A stretch of 64,000 bases of DNA, taken from Sporolactobacillus putidus. Its GTDB lineage: Bacteria > Bacillota > Bacilli > Bacillales > Sporolactobacillaceae. The notes below the pieces were generated by a model. The model saw nothing but the letters and a program-made list of their open reading frames with translations. It was not told where the DNA came from and did not search any database. Location: contig NZ_BMOK01000001.1 in NCBI RefSeq assembly GCF_014647035.1, forward strand, positions 248,001 to 312,000, in the 5' to 3' direction. Each line of letters opens with the position of its first letter. The stretch's first letter is position 1. The position numbers and the translations under genes are program-made. Below, piece after piece: positions 36,883 to 46,679 of this stretch.

Positions 36883-39459
36883 ATGACGTCCTATTTCAAT
36901 AATTTTTCCCAGTTTTTTGACCGGCTGGCTGAAAAGTGGGCGCAGAGCTCCGCGGTCCGAACATTCCTTTCAGTTGAAAATATTGTCTGGAATTCATTTT
37001 TGATTTTTCTTTCTGTTTTATTTATCGGACTTTTTTTCGCCGCCGGCACGGTTTTCGGATACTTTGCCGAACTGGTCCATAATCAGCCTGTTCCGAGTTA
37101 CAAGACACTGAGTCAGGATATCAACAACTATTCTGAGAGCAGTGTCAGCTATTTCGCGGGAAATATTCCGATTGGAAAAATGAGCAGTGATCTGATCAGA
37201 ACCAAAACGTCGCTTAAAGATGTATCCCCTTACCTGGTTCATGCGGTGGTTGCAACAGAAGATGAACTCTTCTATCAGCATCACGGTGTCGTGCCGAAAG
37301 CCGTCATCCGGGCAAGCTTCGAACAATTGCTGAACAGGCCCCAGGTGACGGGCGGAAGCTCCATTACTCAGCAGCTTGTGAAAAATCAAATTCTGACCAG
37401 CGAAGTTTCTTTTGCGAGAAAGGCCAAAGAAATTCTCCTGGCCATGCGTGTGGAAAAATTTTTCTCAAAAAACCAGATTCTTGAAGCCTACCTGAATATC
37501 GCCACTTTCGGACGTGACACGTCAGGCAGTAATATTGCGGGGGTTACGGCAGCGGCGGAAGGCATTTTCGGCGTCCCGGCAGACAAACTGAATATCCCAC
37601 AGGCTGCCTTTATCGCAGGAATGCCGCAGGACCCCTTTGTCTATACACCTTTTACGAGTCAGGGCAATGTCAAGGGAGATATCTCTGCGGGAGTCAGCCG
37701 TGCGCATGAGGTGCTGCAGCGTATGTACGACACGGGCTATATCAGCAAAAAGCAGCTTGACGAATCTCTGAACTATGATTATCGCAGCCATTTCGCAAAG
37801 CCGCAAAAATCGACGTCCGCTGATTACCCTTACTTAATTAAAGAAGTCACTAGCCGGTCGCAGACGATTCTGGCAAAACTCGCTGCGCAGCAGGAGGGCT
37901 ACAACGGCGACATGCTTTATAATGATTACATGGATTATCAAAAAGTCGAATATGAGTACAGCAGAAACCTGTATGGGGGAAAATCACCCGAAGAGATCGC
38001 CAAACTGCACGGAACTAGCTTGAGCACACTGACCAGTCATTACAAACTCTTCAGCGGGCTGCTGCAGACCGCCGCACAGCGACTGGCAACAGGCGGGTAC
38101 AAAATTTATACAACGATCAGTAAACCGATCTATGACAATATGCAGGACGTCGCCCAAAATTATACGGGCTACAGTCCGGACAAGATCATCACGGTCAATA
38201 ACAGCAAGGCCGGAAAAAGCGAGCAGATTAACGATCCAATGCAAGTCGGTTCAATCCTGATCGAGAATCAGACGGGCAAAATCATTAGTTTCGTAGGCGG
38301 ACGCGGCTTTCAGCAATCCGAGTTCAACTATGCAACAAGCGTACCGCGGCAGAACGGATCGACGATGAAACCTTTGCTCGTCTATGCGCCGGCTATGGAG
38401 CTCGGACTGATCCAGCCGGGATCGATCCTTCCTGATTTGCCCTATAAGCGGACGGTGAATGGTCAGCTCTATCAACCGACAGATTATGCATCGACCGCGA
38501 CCAATCAAGTTTACCACGGATTCGAGACAGCAAGGGTCGCGCTTGCGCAATCAGACAATTTACCGGCCGTTAGTGTGTTTACACGGCTGAGCAGCGCAAC
38601 GAGCCAGGCGCCCGACTATTTGAAGAAAATGGGGATTACGACGCTGGTCGGCTCGGACGGCTACAACGTGTCCGCAGCTCTCGGTGGGGTCACCCAGGGG
38701 ATTACTGTAGAAGAAAATACGAATGCCTTCACGACTTTTGCCAACAACGGTCAGTTCGTTGATGCCTACATGATTGATAAAATCGTTGACAGCAATGGCA
38801 ACGTCGTCTATCGGCACGAATCGAAGCCGGTCCGCGTTTTCTCGCCTCAGACAAGCTACTTAATGCTGGATATGATGCGCGATGTCCTAAAATACGGAAC
38901 AGCAGCGAGGCTTCCCGCATCGCTGCAATTCTCGGCGGACTGGGCGGGGAAAACCGGAACATCCCAGGACTGGCGCGACTCATGGCTTGTCGCCACCAAT
39001 CCGAACGTGACGCTCGGTGTCTGGAACGGTTACGCGCATAATGAACAGATGAACCCGCTCACTTATTCCACGCAGACGCGGCAGTTGTGGGCCGGATTCG
39101 CAAACAGCGCCTATCATATTGATCCGCAGCTCATGGCTCCGGCTAAACGCTTCACACAGCCGACCGGCGTAGTCAGCCAGACGTTCTGCGGACTGACAGA
39201 TGAGCGGGTCACACCGATGTGCCAGGCGGCCGGGTTCGTAAAAACGGATCTGATGAATGTAAAATATTTACCTAATCAAACCATTGAGGCGCTGGAACCG
39301 GCCTTCGGATCTGCACCCGGCAGTCCGAACGGCCAGAACAATACGCCCGCTAATCCGACCGGAAGTTTCAGAATTAAACCGGACTTTTTCAGTTCACGTT
39401 TTCCATTTACCGATTTGCAAGCTGCCAATCCTGCTTTACTGGGAAAAATACAGAAATAA
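36883..39459 (+). CDS. Class A penicillin-binding protein (transglycosylase/transpeptidase)
   Basis: A bifunctional peptidoglycan synthase of 858 residues. An N-terminal anchor (about 45-68) is followed by a GT51 transglycosylase with ATEDELFYQHHGVVPKA, GGSSITQQLVKNQIL and KAKEILLAMRVEKFFSKNQI. The transpeptidase has SxxK in NGSTMKPLL, SxN as SDN and the KTG motif in WAGKTGTSQDW. A short Pro/Asn/Gly tail follows. The insert between the domains (about 310-430) is longer than in compact PBP1A proteins. It is a monocistronic gene after rpsD, where B. subtilis has tyrS. Confidence 0.93.
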   Translation: MTSYFNNFSQFFDRLAEKWAQSSAVRTFLSVENIVWNSFLIFLSVLFIGLFFAAGTVFGYFAELVHNQPVPSYKTLSQDINNYSESSVSYFAGNIPIGKMSSDLIRTKTSLKDVSPYLVHAVVATEDELFYQHHGVVPKAVIRASFEQLLNRPQVTGGSSITQQLVKNQILTSEVSFARKAKEILLAMRVEKFFSKNQILEAYLNIATFGRDTSGSNIAGVTAAAEGIFGVPADKLNIPQAAFIAGMPQDPFVYTPFTSQGNVKGDISAGVSRAHEVLQRMYDTGYISKKQLDESLNYDYRSHFAKPQKSTSADYPYLIKEVTSRSQTILAKLAAQQEGYNGDMLYNDYMDYQKVEYEYSRNLYGGKSPEEIAKLHGTSLSTLTSHYKLFSGLLQTAAQRLATGGYKIYTTISKPIYDNMQDVAQNYTGYSPDKIITVNNSKAGKSEQINDPMQVGSILIENQTGKIISFVGGRGFQQSEFNYATSVPRQNGSTMKPLLVYAPAMELGLIQPGSILPDLPYKRTVNGQLYQPTDYASTATNQVYHGFETARVALAQSDNLPAVSVFTRLSSATSQAPDYLKKMGITTLVGSDGYNVSAALGGVTQGITVEENTNAFTTFANNGQFVDAYMIDKIVDSNGNVVYRHESKPVRVFSPQTSYLMLDMMRDVLKYGTAARLPASLQFSADWAGKTGTSQDWRDSWLVATNPNVTLGVWNGYAHNEQMNPLTYSTQTRQLWAGFANSAYHIDPQLMAPAKRFTQPTGVVSQTFCGLTDERVTPMCQAAGFVKTDLMNVKYLPNQTIEALEPAFGSAPGSPNGQNNTPANPTGSFRIKPDFFSSRFPFTDLQAANPALLGKIQK

Positions 39460-39471
39460 ACGTTAAAATCA

Positions 39472-40113
39472 AAACCACCCGTGTGAACGGGTGGTTTGTT
39501 CTGCGGCTGAAAGCCTTTGTTACTGGCCAGCCCTTCAAAGGGCACCGAAGCGTTCGCCAACCGCACTCCTCTTCCGGCGACCCTAAAAGGGTTTCTTTAT
39601 TTCTTCTTCTTTTTTCGTTTCACCTCTTCTCCTGTAAATGGATCGATATATTCAAACAGGCTTAGTTGTTCTGCAACTACATCCTCTTGTATAGCGGTAT
39701 TTTAAGTTCGCATGCCGATCAAAAATCATTAAACTGCTCTTTCCTTTGAGATAACCGACAAATCCTGAAACACTTATTTTAGGAGGCAGACTCACTAGCA
39801 TGTGTATATGATCCCGACATGCATTAGCCTCTATTATTTCTACTCCTTTTCGTTCGCACAATTGTCTCAGGATCCTTCCAATATCTTGCTTTATTCGTCC
39901 ATAGATCACTTGTCTTCGATACTTAGGTGCGAATACTATGTGATACTTACAATTCCATTTTGTATGTGCTAAACTATTTACGTCCGATGGCATAAAAAAG
40001 TCTCTCCTTGGCTTATTAATTTGGTTGGCGAACCAAAATTTATCTTAGCAGAAGAGAGGCTTTTTTGATACATCGCTGAAAGCTTTCCGGAACCCTAGGC
40101 ATAGCCTAGGGTT
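39472..40113 (-). mobile_element. Decayed IS200/IS605-type insertion sequence
   Basis: About 640 bp bounded by two perfect 10-bp hairpins, as IS200 elements are: AAACCACCCG / CGGGTGGTTT (39472-39497) and AACCCTAGGC / GCCTAGGGTT (40091-40113). It contains a tnpA remnant read leftwards. Upstream of tnpA a TTGGTT-GGCG-AACCAA hairpin near 40021 and a longer AGTCTCTC..GAGAGGCT pairing match the translation-blocking and read-through-blocking structures of IS200. No orfB/tnpB is present. Confidence 0.88.
39597..39993 (-). pseudogene. tnpA: IS200 TnpA transposase with internal deletion
   Basis: The N-terminal 98 residues are intact, from SLAHTKWNCKYHIVFAPKYR to HANLKYRY, including the HUH motif in RDHIHMLVSLPPK. 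Then about 30 codons are missing and the frame shifts, giving a false end CSCRTTKPV (stop at 39652). The true C-terminal part continues in another frame as IQEDVVAEQLSLFEYIDPF and stops at 39597. The missing segment holds the catalytic tyrosine of the Y1 family, so the protein cannot cleave DNA. It could still bind the ends. Confidence 0.88.
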
Positions 40114-40129
40114 TTCAAATACATAATTA

Positions 40130-40160
40130 AAACCGGATCCGATGCAAACGGATCCGGTTT
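40130..40160. terminator. ccpA terminator
   Basis: Perfect 12-bp stem AAACCGGATCCG / CGGATCCGGTTT with a 7-nt loop, 35 bp after the ccpA stop. The T-rich tails on both sides would let it work in both directions. Confidence 0.85.
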
Positions 40161-40194
40161 TTCTATTTTATTCCTTTTAAAGCATGTGATCATT

Positions 40195-41193
40195 TTATTT
40201 CGTCGAATTGCGGAAATCGATACGGTGAGGCAGGACGACCGTGGAACTTTCCACTTTTTCGTTATTCATTAATTTTGTGAGCAGCCGCATGGCCACCGCA
40301 CCGATATCATATGTAGGTTCTGCGATGCTGGATAATGTCGGGCGAACCATCTGAACGAGGCGTGTGTTCTCGCTGCTGATCACTTCAATATCGTTCGGCA
40401 CTTTCTTTCCCTCATCTTGAATTTCGTGGATGGCTCCGATCGCCATTTCGTCAGAGTCAACAAAAATGGCCGTCGGCTTCACTTCCTGGTTCAGAAACTG
40501 CTCCGTCGCTTCCTTGCCGGATTCATATGTGTAATCACCCACAGACAGCAGCGTTTCGTCAAAAGGAATATCGTGCTCCGCAAGTGCCCGTTTGTAACCG
40601 TTCAACTTATATTTTCCATTGATCGGCACTTCAAGCGGTCCGTTGATAAAACCGATTTCTCTGTGCCCGGTTTCGATCAGATGCGAAACAGCTTCAAAAA
40701 CGGCCTGTTCATAATCAATGTTAACCGACGGAATCTGATTTTGTTCATCGACTGTCGCCGCAAGGACAATCGGCACAGAAGATTGTTTAAATTCTTCGAT
40801 ATGCTCTTCCGCAATCTTTCCCCCCATAAATACAATACCGTCCACTTGTTTACCCAGCAGTGTCTGAATCAAACGAATTTCCTTGTCCTTGTTCTGATCG
40901 GAATTGCACAGAATAATGTTGTATTTGTACATCGTTGCAATATCTTCAATGCCGCGGGCCAGCTCGGAAAAGAAGACGCTGGATATATCAGGAATAATCA
41001 CACCGACAGTTGTCGTTTTTTTGCTTGCCAGACCTCGGGCTACAGCATTCGGACGATACCCCAGCCTTTTAATTGCTTCCGACACTTTTTTCCGCGTAGT
41101 CGGCTTAACGTTCGGATTTCCGTTCACTACCCTGGAAACCGTCGCCATGGAAACGCCTGCTTCTCTTGCTACATCATAAATCGTTGCGCTCAT
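40195..41193 (-). CDS. ccpA: Catabolite control protein A
   Basis: The LacI-family master regulator of carbon catabolite control, which binds cre with HPr-Ser-P. The 332 residues start with the HTH and hinge ([20 protein letters not shown], then [18 protein letters not shown]), followed by the periplasmic-binding-protein-like core. This is the family length. A cre-like box overlaps its own -10 region (41258-41271), suggesting autoregulation, and other cre-like boxes occur at 12 and 19762. The aroA-type gene that precedes ccpA in B. subtilis is absent. Confidence 0.95.
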   Translation of the reverse strand: MSATIYDVAREAGVSMATVSRVVNGNPNVKPTTRKKVSEAIKRLGYRPNAVARGLASKKTTTVGVIIPDISSVFFSELARGIEDIATMYKYNIILCNSDQNKDKEIRLIQTLLGKQVDGIVFMGGKIAEEHIEEFKQSSVPIVLAATVDEQNQIPSVNIDYEQAVFEAVSHLIETGHREIGFINGPLEVPINGKYKLNGYKRALAEHDIPFDETLLSVGDYTYESGKEATEQFLNQEVKPTAIFVDSDEMAIGAIHEIQDEGKKVPNDIEVISSENTRLVQMVRPTLSSIAEPTYDIGAVAMRLLTKLMNNEKVESSTVVLPHRIDFRNSTK

Positions 41194-41256
41194 ACCCTCA
41201 TCCTCCTCGATTTTTCCGCCGCTTTGCTTCTCATCAACTTGAGCTTCGGTTCACAC

Positions 41257-41286
41257 TCTATAACGTTTTCATTTTTCGGCACTCAA
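41257..41286 (-). promoter_or_regulatory. ccpA: ccpA promoter with overlapping cre
   Basis: Minus-strand -35 TTGAGT (41281-41286) and -10 TATAGA (41257-41262), spacer 18 bp. TGAAAACGTTATAG (41258-41271) matches cre except at its last two bases and covers the -10, so CcpA could repress its own synthesis. Confidence 0.5.
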
Positions 41287-41419
41287 AAATTGCCTCAATA
41301 TCAATTGACGCTTTTCATTCAGAGTATCAGAATGACACCGGCAATGCCATGCTTTCCACTGTAAAACAGCCCTTCCGGCAAAGACCGAAGTCCCTGTCTT
41401 CCCATAATTCCGTTGTGAA

Positions 41420-41707
41420 TTAAACATAATCTCTTGGAATCGGAATCATCTGGCTGTTCTCGCCCATTCCGTCTTTTCCATCCCGCGGGACCGATCGTTT
41501 CAGGCTGACAGACTTATTCTTTGCAAGCTTTAAAAATTCGGAACCTTTTCCTTTCAGGGAAATGGTTTCCTGCCCAATGTTTTGCAGTATCTTTTTCCCA
41601 GATGGAGATGCGACAAAAAACATTGCCGCAGCACCAAGTATGCCGCCGAGAAAGACACCGGATAAGAAAGACAGTCCCCTTCCCAAACGTTCTGTTGAAC
41701 CGCTCAC
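41420..41707 (-). CDS. ytxH: YtxH domain protein
   Basis: 95 residues. A hydrophobic glycine/alanine-rich segment (FLSGVFLGGILGAAAMFFVASPSGKK, about 13-38) is the YtxH domain signature, followed by a polar, lysine-rich part. In B. subtilis ytxG-ytxH-ytxJ is a general-stress operon of unknown function. Here ytxJ is missing and ytxH follows ytxG by 13 bp. Confidence 0.85.
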   Translation of the reverse strand: MSGSTERLGRGLSFLSGVFLGGILGAAAMFFVASPSGKKILQNIGQETISLKGKGSEFLKLAKNKSVSLKRSVPRDGKDGMGENSQMIPIPRDYV

Positions 41708-41720
41708 CGGGCGTCCCTCC

Positions 41721-42149
41721 TTATTTGGCTTTTTTATTTGCGGAAGCGTTCTTCCAGCGCTGAATCAAATCGATCGCTGCCTTGCCCCATTGAACCGCCT
41801 GCGCTACTTTACCCGCATTTTCTTCTCCGCTGGTTTCGATACTCGACGTGACTTTCTGAACAGACGTGTTGATGTTGTTTAATGATTCACCGAAACCATG
41901 AATGGCATCAAAAACACTGTTGAGGTTCGCCGACTTTTTCTGAACATCAGTCGCCAGCAAATTCGTCCGATGCAACAGTTCCGTCGTCTCTTCATTCAGC
42001 CCCTTCATTTGCTCCTGAACATCTTCCAATGTTGACGCGACATCATCCATTGTTTTTTGCGCGGAGCGGAGGGTCTGCGAAAGGAAATACACAAGCACAG
42101 CAAAAGCGACTGCGATTACAGCAACAGATAAATACAAGATAATGATCAC
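41721..42149 (-). CDS. ytxG: DUF948 protein YtxG
   Basis: 142 residues with one N-terminal membrane helix (IIILYLSVAVIAVAFAVLVYFL) and a heptad-rich coiled coil (about 30-110), the DUF948 pattern seen in YtxG. Function is not known beyond general stress response in B. subtilis. It lies between murC and ytxH on the same strand. The 168 bp between its start and the murC stop contains no obvious sigma-B promoter. Confidence 0.85.
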   Translation of the reverse strand: MIIILYLSVAVIAVAFAVLVYFLSQTLRSAQKTMDDVASTLEDVQEQMKGLNEETTELLHRTNLLATDVQKKSANLNSVFDAIHGFGESLNNINTSVQKVTSSIETSGEENAGKVAQAVQWGKAAIDLIQRWKNASANKKAK

Positions 42150-42317
42150 CGTATGTCCCCCTTTTGAATCGATTCGGTATTAGTTTGATAAATAAACACA
42201 TTTCTATACCTCATCAAGTCGATGATCGGTACTTTGCCATCTAATCGGCATTCCATGTTCTATTTTATCTTACCATGTAAAAATGTCGAAAAAAAGCAGG
42301 GGGACTACAGAAACACC

Positions 42318-43631
42318 TTACGGATTCAAAATTTTTCTGTACTCATTCTGATATTTTTGAATATCTCCGGCACCCATAAAAAGCAGGACACTGTGATCGT
42401 ATTTCTTCAGATCGTCAATATTGTCATTATGCAGAATATGCGAGCCCGGAATCCGGTCCTGCAAATCGTGGATGGACAGCTTGCCGCTTTTTTCACGGGC
42501 GGAACCGAATATGTTGCAAAGATACACTTCGTCTGCTGTACCGAGCGCTTCGGAAAACTCATCCATAAACGTCATGGTTCGCGAATACGTATGCGGCTGG
42601 AAAATCGCAACAATCTTTCTGTCCCGATACTTTTCCTTTGCAGCTTCTATGGTCACACGAATTTCGGTCGGATGGTGGGCATAGTCATCGATCATCACCT
42701 GATCCGTACCCGAAAGAGCGGTTTCCGAAAATCTTCGTTTCACACCTTGAAACGAAGCGAGACGTTCCCTGACAAGCTGAATCGGCACATTCATATAATT
42801 GCAGAAGGAGATAACTGCAAGTGCATTCAACACATTGTGGTTGCCATAACCTCTGATCTTAAAATGGCCATAAAAGTCATTGCGTATATAGACATCGAAA
42901 GACGTGCCCGTGTCGTCGGACTTAAAGTCAACATTCCGTGCCTGAAAATCGTTTTCCTCATTAAAGCCATAGTAGATAATCGGAACATTTGATTTGATCA
43001 TCTGCAGTTCTTCGTTATCCCCGCAAGCGAAAATTGCTTTTTTTACTTTCAAAGCAAGTTCCTGGAAGGCACTCACTACATCATCAAGATCCTTATAGTA
43101 ATCGGAGTGATCAAATTCTATATTCGTAATAATGCAGTAGTCCGGTTCGGAATGCAGAAAATGGCGTTTATACTCGCAGGATTCCCAGATGAAATACTTG
43201 CTGTTCTCGCTGCCGGATCCTGTTCCGTCTCCGATCAAGTAGGAAACCGGGGCGAATTTTTCAAAGACATGGGACAGCAGTCCTGTCGTGGACGTTTTCC
43301 CGTGTGTTCCCGTCACGGCAATGCTTGTGTATTTTCTGGCAAGATCGCCAAGAAAATCATAATAACGGTATACAGGTATACCTATTTCCCTTGCCTTAGT
43401 GATCTCTTCATGCTGATCCGGAAAAGCATTTCCGGCAATAACGACTTCATCGGATGCAATATTATCCTTTGTGAACGGCAGAATCCTGATATTTTTATCT
43501 TCCAGCGCTTTCTGAGTAAAAAAACGCTTTTCATAGTCGGAACCCTGAACTTCATGATGCAGGCCCTGCAAAACTTGAGCGAGAGCACTCATCCCGGTAC
43601 CTTTGATTCCAACAAAATGGTATTTCGTCAT
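42318..43631 (-). CDS. murC: UDP-N-acetylmuramate--L-alanine ligase
   Basis: Adds the first amino acid of the peptidoglycan stem. The 437 residues show the UDP-binding [14 protein letters not shown], the ATP P-loop [14 protein letters not shown], the central [11 protein letters not shown] and [13 protein letters not shown] motifs, and the C-terminal LFMGAGDI. I take the ATG at 43631, preceded by GGAGG; a frame opening 21 codons upstream has no ribosome binding site. It lies between sftA and ytxG, the B. subtilis order. Confidence 0.97.
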   Translation of the reverse strand: MTKYHFVGIKGTGMSALAQVLQGLHHEVQGSDYEKRFFTQKALEDKNIRILPFTKDNIASDEVVIAGNAFPDQHEEITKAREIGIPVYRYYDFLGDLARKYTSIAVTGTHGKTSTTGLLSHVFEKFAPVSYLIGDGTGSGSENSKYFIWESCEYKRHFLHSEPDYCIITNIEFDHSDYYKDLDDVVSAFQELALKVKKAIFACGDNEELQMIKSNVPIIYYGFNEENDFQARNVDFKSDDTGTSFDVYIRNDFYGHFKIRGYGNHNVLNALAVISFCNYMNVPIQLVRERLASFQGVKRRFSETALSGTDQVMIDDYAHHPTEIRVTIEAAKEKYRDRKIVAIFQPHTYSRTMTFMDEFSEALGTADEVYLCNIFGSAREKSGKLSIHDLQDRIPGSHILHNDNIDDLKKYDHSVLLFMGAGDIQKYQNEYRKILNP

Positions 43632-44174
43632 ACAACGACCTCCATAACATGCTTCGTGCTTGACCCAACCGGACGATATCAATAGTATACTCATTCTTAC
43701 TTCAATAGGTGTTTTTGCCCCGTTTAAAAGTAGTCGTAATAATCGTCCGGCCCTAACGTATTTCTATATTCCGTGCTCGTCTCCTATTTTTCCCGTCAGC
43801 TATCCGCTGCATGCGCCGCCTCAAACCTTTGCAGACTGGGCATCGCAACGGCATGTCAATACTGATGCATCCATCTCATATGCCGTTATAATAAAACCGG
43901 CTTTATTCTTCGTTTTTTTTTCTGAACCCTATGTCCGTTCGGAAAAAAGGTATCAGAAAATCAAACCGCGCCATCACGTTTCCTAAAACAACTTGAAGGC
44001 GTGATTAGCTAGAACGTTGTTTCCGCTTCTGAATAATCACCCGACCTCTTTCATCATCCTGTTTCTTTCCTGATTAAACGTGAAAACCACCTGCTCCATG
44101 AAAGTTAAGAAAAAATTCTCGACACCTATTTTAACCTTTATCGCCGATGTTGTAAAAGCAAATTTTAGGAAACG
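43632..44174. other. Long non-coding gap between sftA and murC
   Basis: About 540 bp without a supported gene in a cluster that is compact in relatives. It has a minus-strand TATACT near 43686 that may belong to the murC promoter, and an AAACAAC..GTTGTTT pairing near 43985-44030. There are no family I or H repeats and no strong terminator. It may hold remnants of a lost gene or an unrecognised RNA. Confidence 0.4.
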
Positions 44175-46628
44175 CTAATACATTTTATCGCAGGAAATCT
44201 GCTCCTCAAATTTTTCTTTTGTCATCAGCACCTGGCGCGGTTTGCTCCCATTCGCACCCGAAACGACATTACGGCTTTCCAGTTCATCGACAAGACGTGC
44301 CGCGCGATTGTAGCCGATCCGAAAATGCCGTTGGATGCTCGAGACCGAAGCCTGCCCCTGTTCGACAACAAAAGCGGCCGCATTGTTGAAGAGATCGTCT
44401 TCCAGGCCGCCCGTTTCGGAATTCGCACTGCCGAAAGACTCCGCATCAAACAAGTACTCCGCTGCCGGTCGGTCTTTGAAAGCATCCGTAACGCGCCTGA
44501 TTTCCTCATCGGAAACAAAGCATCCTTGCAGCCGCCTGAGATTTCGCGCACCGTTCTCAGCAAAGAGCATGTCTCCTCTTCCGAGCAGCCGTTCCGCGCC
44601 TCCGCCATCGAGGATCGTCCTCGAATCGGCTTGCGAGGCAACGCTGAAGGCGATTCGCGTCGGGATGTTCGATTTAATTAAGCCTGTAATCACATCCACC
44701 GAAGGGCGCTGCGTCGCCAACAGGAGATGGATGCCTGCGGCCCGCGCCTTCTGGGCAATGCGGCAAACGGATTCTTCAACATCCTGCGGCGAAACCATCA
44801 TCAGATCCGCCAGCTCATCGATTACGATCACTATATAAGGAAGCTTTCCGCCGCGGTCCTCCCCGGCCGATTGCTTGCCATTGTAGCCGGTGATATCCCG
44901 AACCCCGGTTTTAGCAAACAGCCTGTATCTTTTTTCCATCTCTTCAACAGCCCACTTCAGCGCAAGCGCGGCTTCCTTTGGCTCGGTAATAACCGGAGCA
45001 GCCAGATGAGGGATGTTTTGATAAGGAGCAAGTTCAACCACCTTCGGATCGATCAGAAGAAAACGCAGAACATCCGGAGACGTTTTATAAATCAGGCTCA
45101 ATATCAGAGAATGAATGCAGACGCTTTTTCCAGAACCGGTTGCGCCCGCAATCAGCCCGTGGGGCATTTTCGAAAGATCCGTCACAATACGGTTTCCCGA
45201 GACATCCTGTCCCAGCGCTGCGGTCAGCGGGGCTTTGCTTTTCAGAAAAGCATCCGAGGTCATAATTTGTTTTAAAAGCACCGGTTTCCGCAAATCATTC
45301 GGGATCTCAATGCCCACCGCGCTTCTTCCCGGAACCGGTGCGATCCGTATCTGTTTGACGGCAAGGCTCAGCTTGATGTCTTCCGTCAGGCTGAGCACCT
45401 TGTTTATTTTTACGCCCGGATGCAAATGAATATCAACCCGGGTAACACTCGGCCCGCGTACATGACCCAGAATATCCGCTTCAACCCGGAAATTCGAAAG
45501 CGTCTCCGCCAATGTTTTCTCTTTTCCGGCAATCCATTCTTCACTTTCTTCCCCGGATTCCGGAGGATCATCCAGAAGATCAAGCGGCAGCTGCAGTCCG
45601 GAATGGCCTGCTGCATCCGGCCGCTTCTCCGTGCGGCCTCCATGCCTTCCCGCATTTTCCAGGGATACACGGCCGGACTTATGATCGGCATGGAACATCA
45701 GTACGTTAAAAGGAACTTTCGACTGATGATGGGGACGGTGCGGCGATCTTGGCAGACTGCTGGTTACCGGCATTGTCTGGGCCGGCGCCGCCGTCTCCTG
45801 GGACACTGCCGCACCGTTAAGAAGTTCCGGGTTCGCGGGATCCGTTGATTCGGCATACGGACTGCCGGATCCCGCGCCGTCGTTCAGCAGCAAGGGTGCA
45901 GAATAGTCACCGGAAGTGCCCTCTTCTCGGCCGGACCGACGGGTCTCCCCGGATACGCTCGAAGCAGGAATACTGGAAACTGCGGACGGATGATCGGACT
46001 TCTCTTCCGGATGTCCGTCCTTTCTTTCATCGTTCCGGTCTTCGGACGCTTCGGGTGTTTCCGCCCGACGGTGAAGGGCAGGTTCCTCAATAATTTTCCG
46101 GTCAATGAGCGGCGGATCTTTCAGCGAAGGGAGAACGGCATGCTGATGCATCGTCTCACCCTTCTTTTTTTCCGCAATCTGCTTTTTTTCCTGCTCTTCT
46201 TTCAGAGTATCAAGATAGAAGTCTTCCGCCGGTTTTCTTCGGTAAAAATCCGCGGGCGGTTTCTTATAACCAAATACCGGAGAAGGGACCTTGGTCGGAC
46301 GGAAGGGTGCCTTCCCTTTTTTCACATTCCTGTTTTCTTGCCTTGCTGTTCCGGCAGAGACGGATCTTCCGGCCCGATTTTCATCCGGCACTCCCGGAAC
46401 ATCTGCATCACGACGCAGCGGCTCGTGCCTTTCTTCGATCGAGACTTCTTTATACCCCGCGGGATAGCGCGAGGCCATCCTGACCTCGACATGGCGATGC
46501 GAGTCTTCGAAACGTCCCACAGAGCGCTGTCCTCTGCCTTTAGAAAGTTCCTGAAACTGGTCGTACCTGCTCCCCTGTTCTTCCTCGTCGTCCAAACCAA
46601 AAAGGCGGTGCCACCATTTTTCTGCCAT
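44175..46628 (-). CDS. sftA: DNA translocase SftA (FtsK/SpoIIIE family)
   Basis: A cytosolic FtsK-type motor that clears chromosome arms from the closing septum. The N-terminal 370 residues are polar and of low complexity, with no membrane helices. Then come an alpha/beta motor with VRGPSVTRVDIHLHPGVKIN, Walker A IAGATGSGKSVCIHS, Walker B VIVIDELADLMM and ATQRPSVDVITGLIKSNIP. A C-terminal gamma winged helix (SSIQRHFRIGYNRAARLVDEL) reads oriented sequences. At 817 residues it is shorter than B. subtilis SftA, mostly in the linker. Confidence 0.94.
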   Translation of the reverse strand: MAEKWWHRLFGLDDEEEQGSRYDQFQELSKGRGQRSVGRFEDSHRHVEVRMASRYPAGYKEVSIEERHEPLRRDADVPGVPDENRAGRSVSAGTARQENRNVKKGKAPFRPTKVPSPVFGYKKPPADFYRRKPAEDFYLDTLKEEQEKKQIAEKKKGETMHQHAVLPSLKDPPLIDRKIIEEPALHRRAETPEASEDRNDERKDGHPEEKSDHPSAVSSIPASSVSGETRRSGREEGTSGDYSAPLLLNDGAGSGSPYAESTDPANPELLNGAAVSQETAAPAQTMPVTSSLPRSPHRPHHQSKVPFNVLMFHADHKSGRVSLENAGRHGGRTEKRPDAAGHSGLQLPLDLLDDPPESGEESEEWIAGKEKTLAETLSNFRVEADILGHVRGPSVTRVDIHLHPGVKINKVLSLTEDIKLSLAVKQIRIAPVPGRSAVGIEIPNDLRKPVLLKQIMTSDAFLKSKAPLTAALGQDVSGNRIVTDLSKMPHGLIAGATGSGKSVCIHSLILSLIYKTSPDVLRFLLIDPKVVELAPYQNIPHLAAPVITEPKEAALALKWAVEEMEKRYRLFAKTGVRDITGYNGKQSAGEDRGGKLPYIVIVIDELADLMMVSPQDVEESVCRIAQKARAAGIHLLLATQRPSVDVITGLIKSNIPTRIAFSVASQADSRTILDGGGAERLLGRGDMLFAENGARNLRRLQGCFVSDEEIRRVTDAFKDRPAAEYLFDAESFGSANSETGGLEDDLFNNAAAFVVEQGQASVSSIQRHFRIGYNRAARLVDELESRNVVSGANGSKPRQVLMTKEKFEEQISCDKMY

Positions 46629-46679
46629 TTCGGATTCACCTCTTTACTCTTGCAGACTTCAGCGTTATGAATGTGTCGA

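Noticed and set aside
40417-41364. 315-codon plus-strand frame opposite ccpA
   Set aside because: Covers ccpA in antisense and runs through its promoter; no family resemblance.
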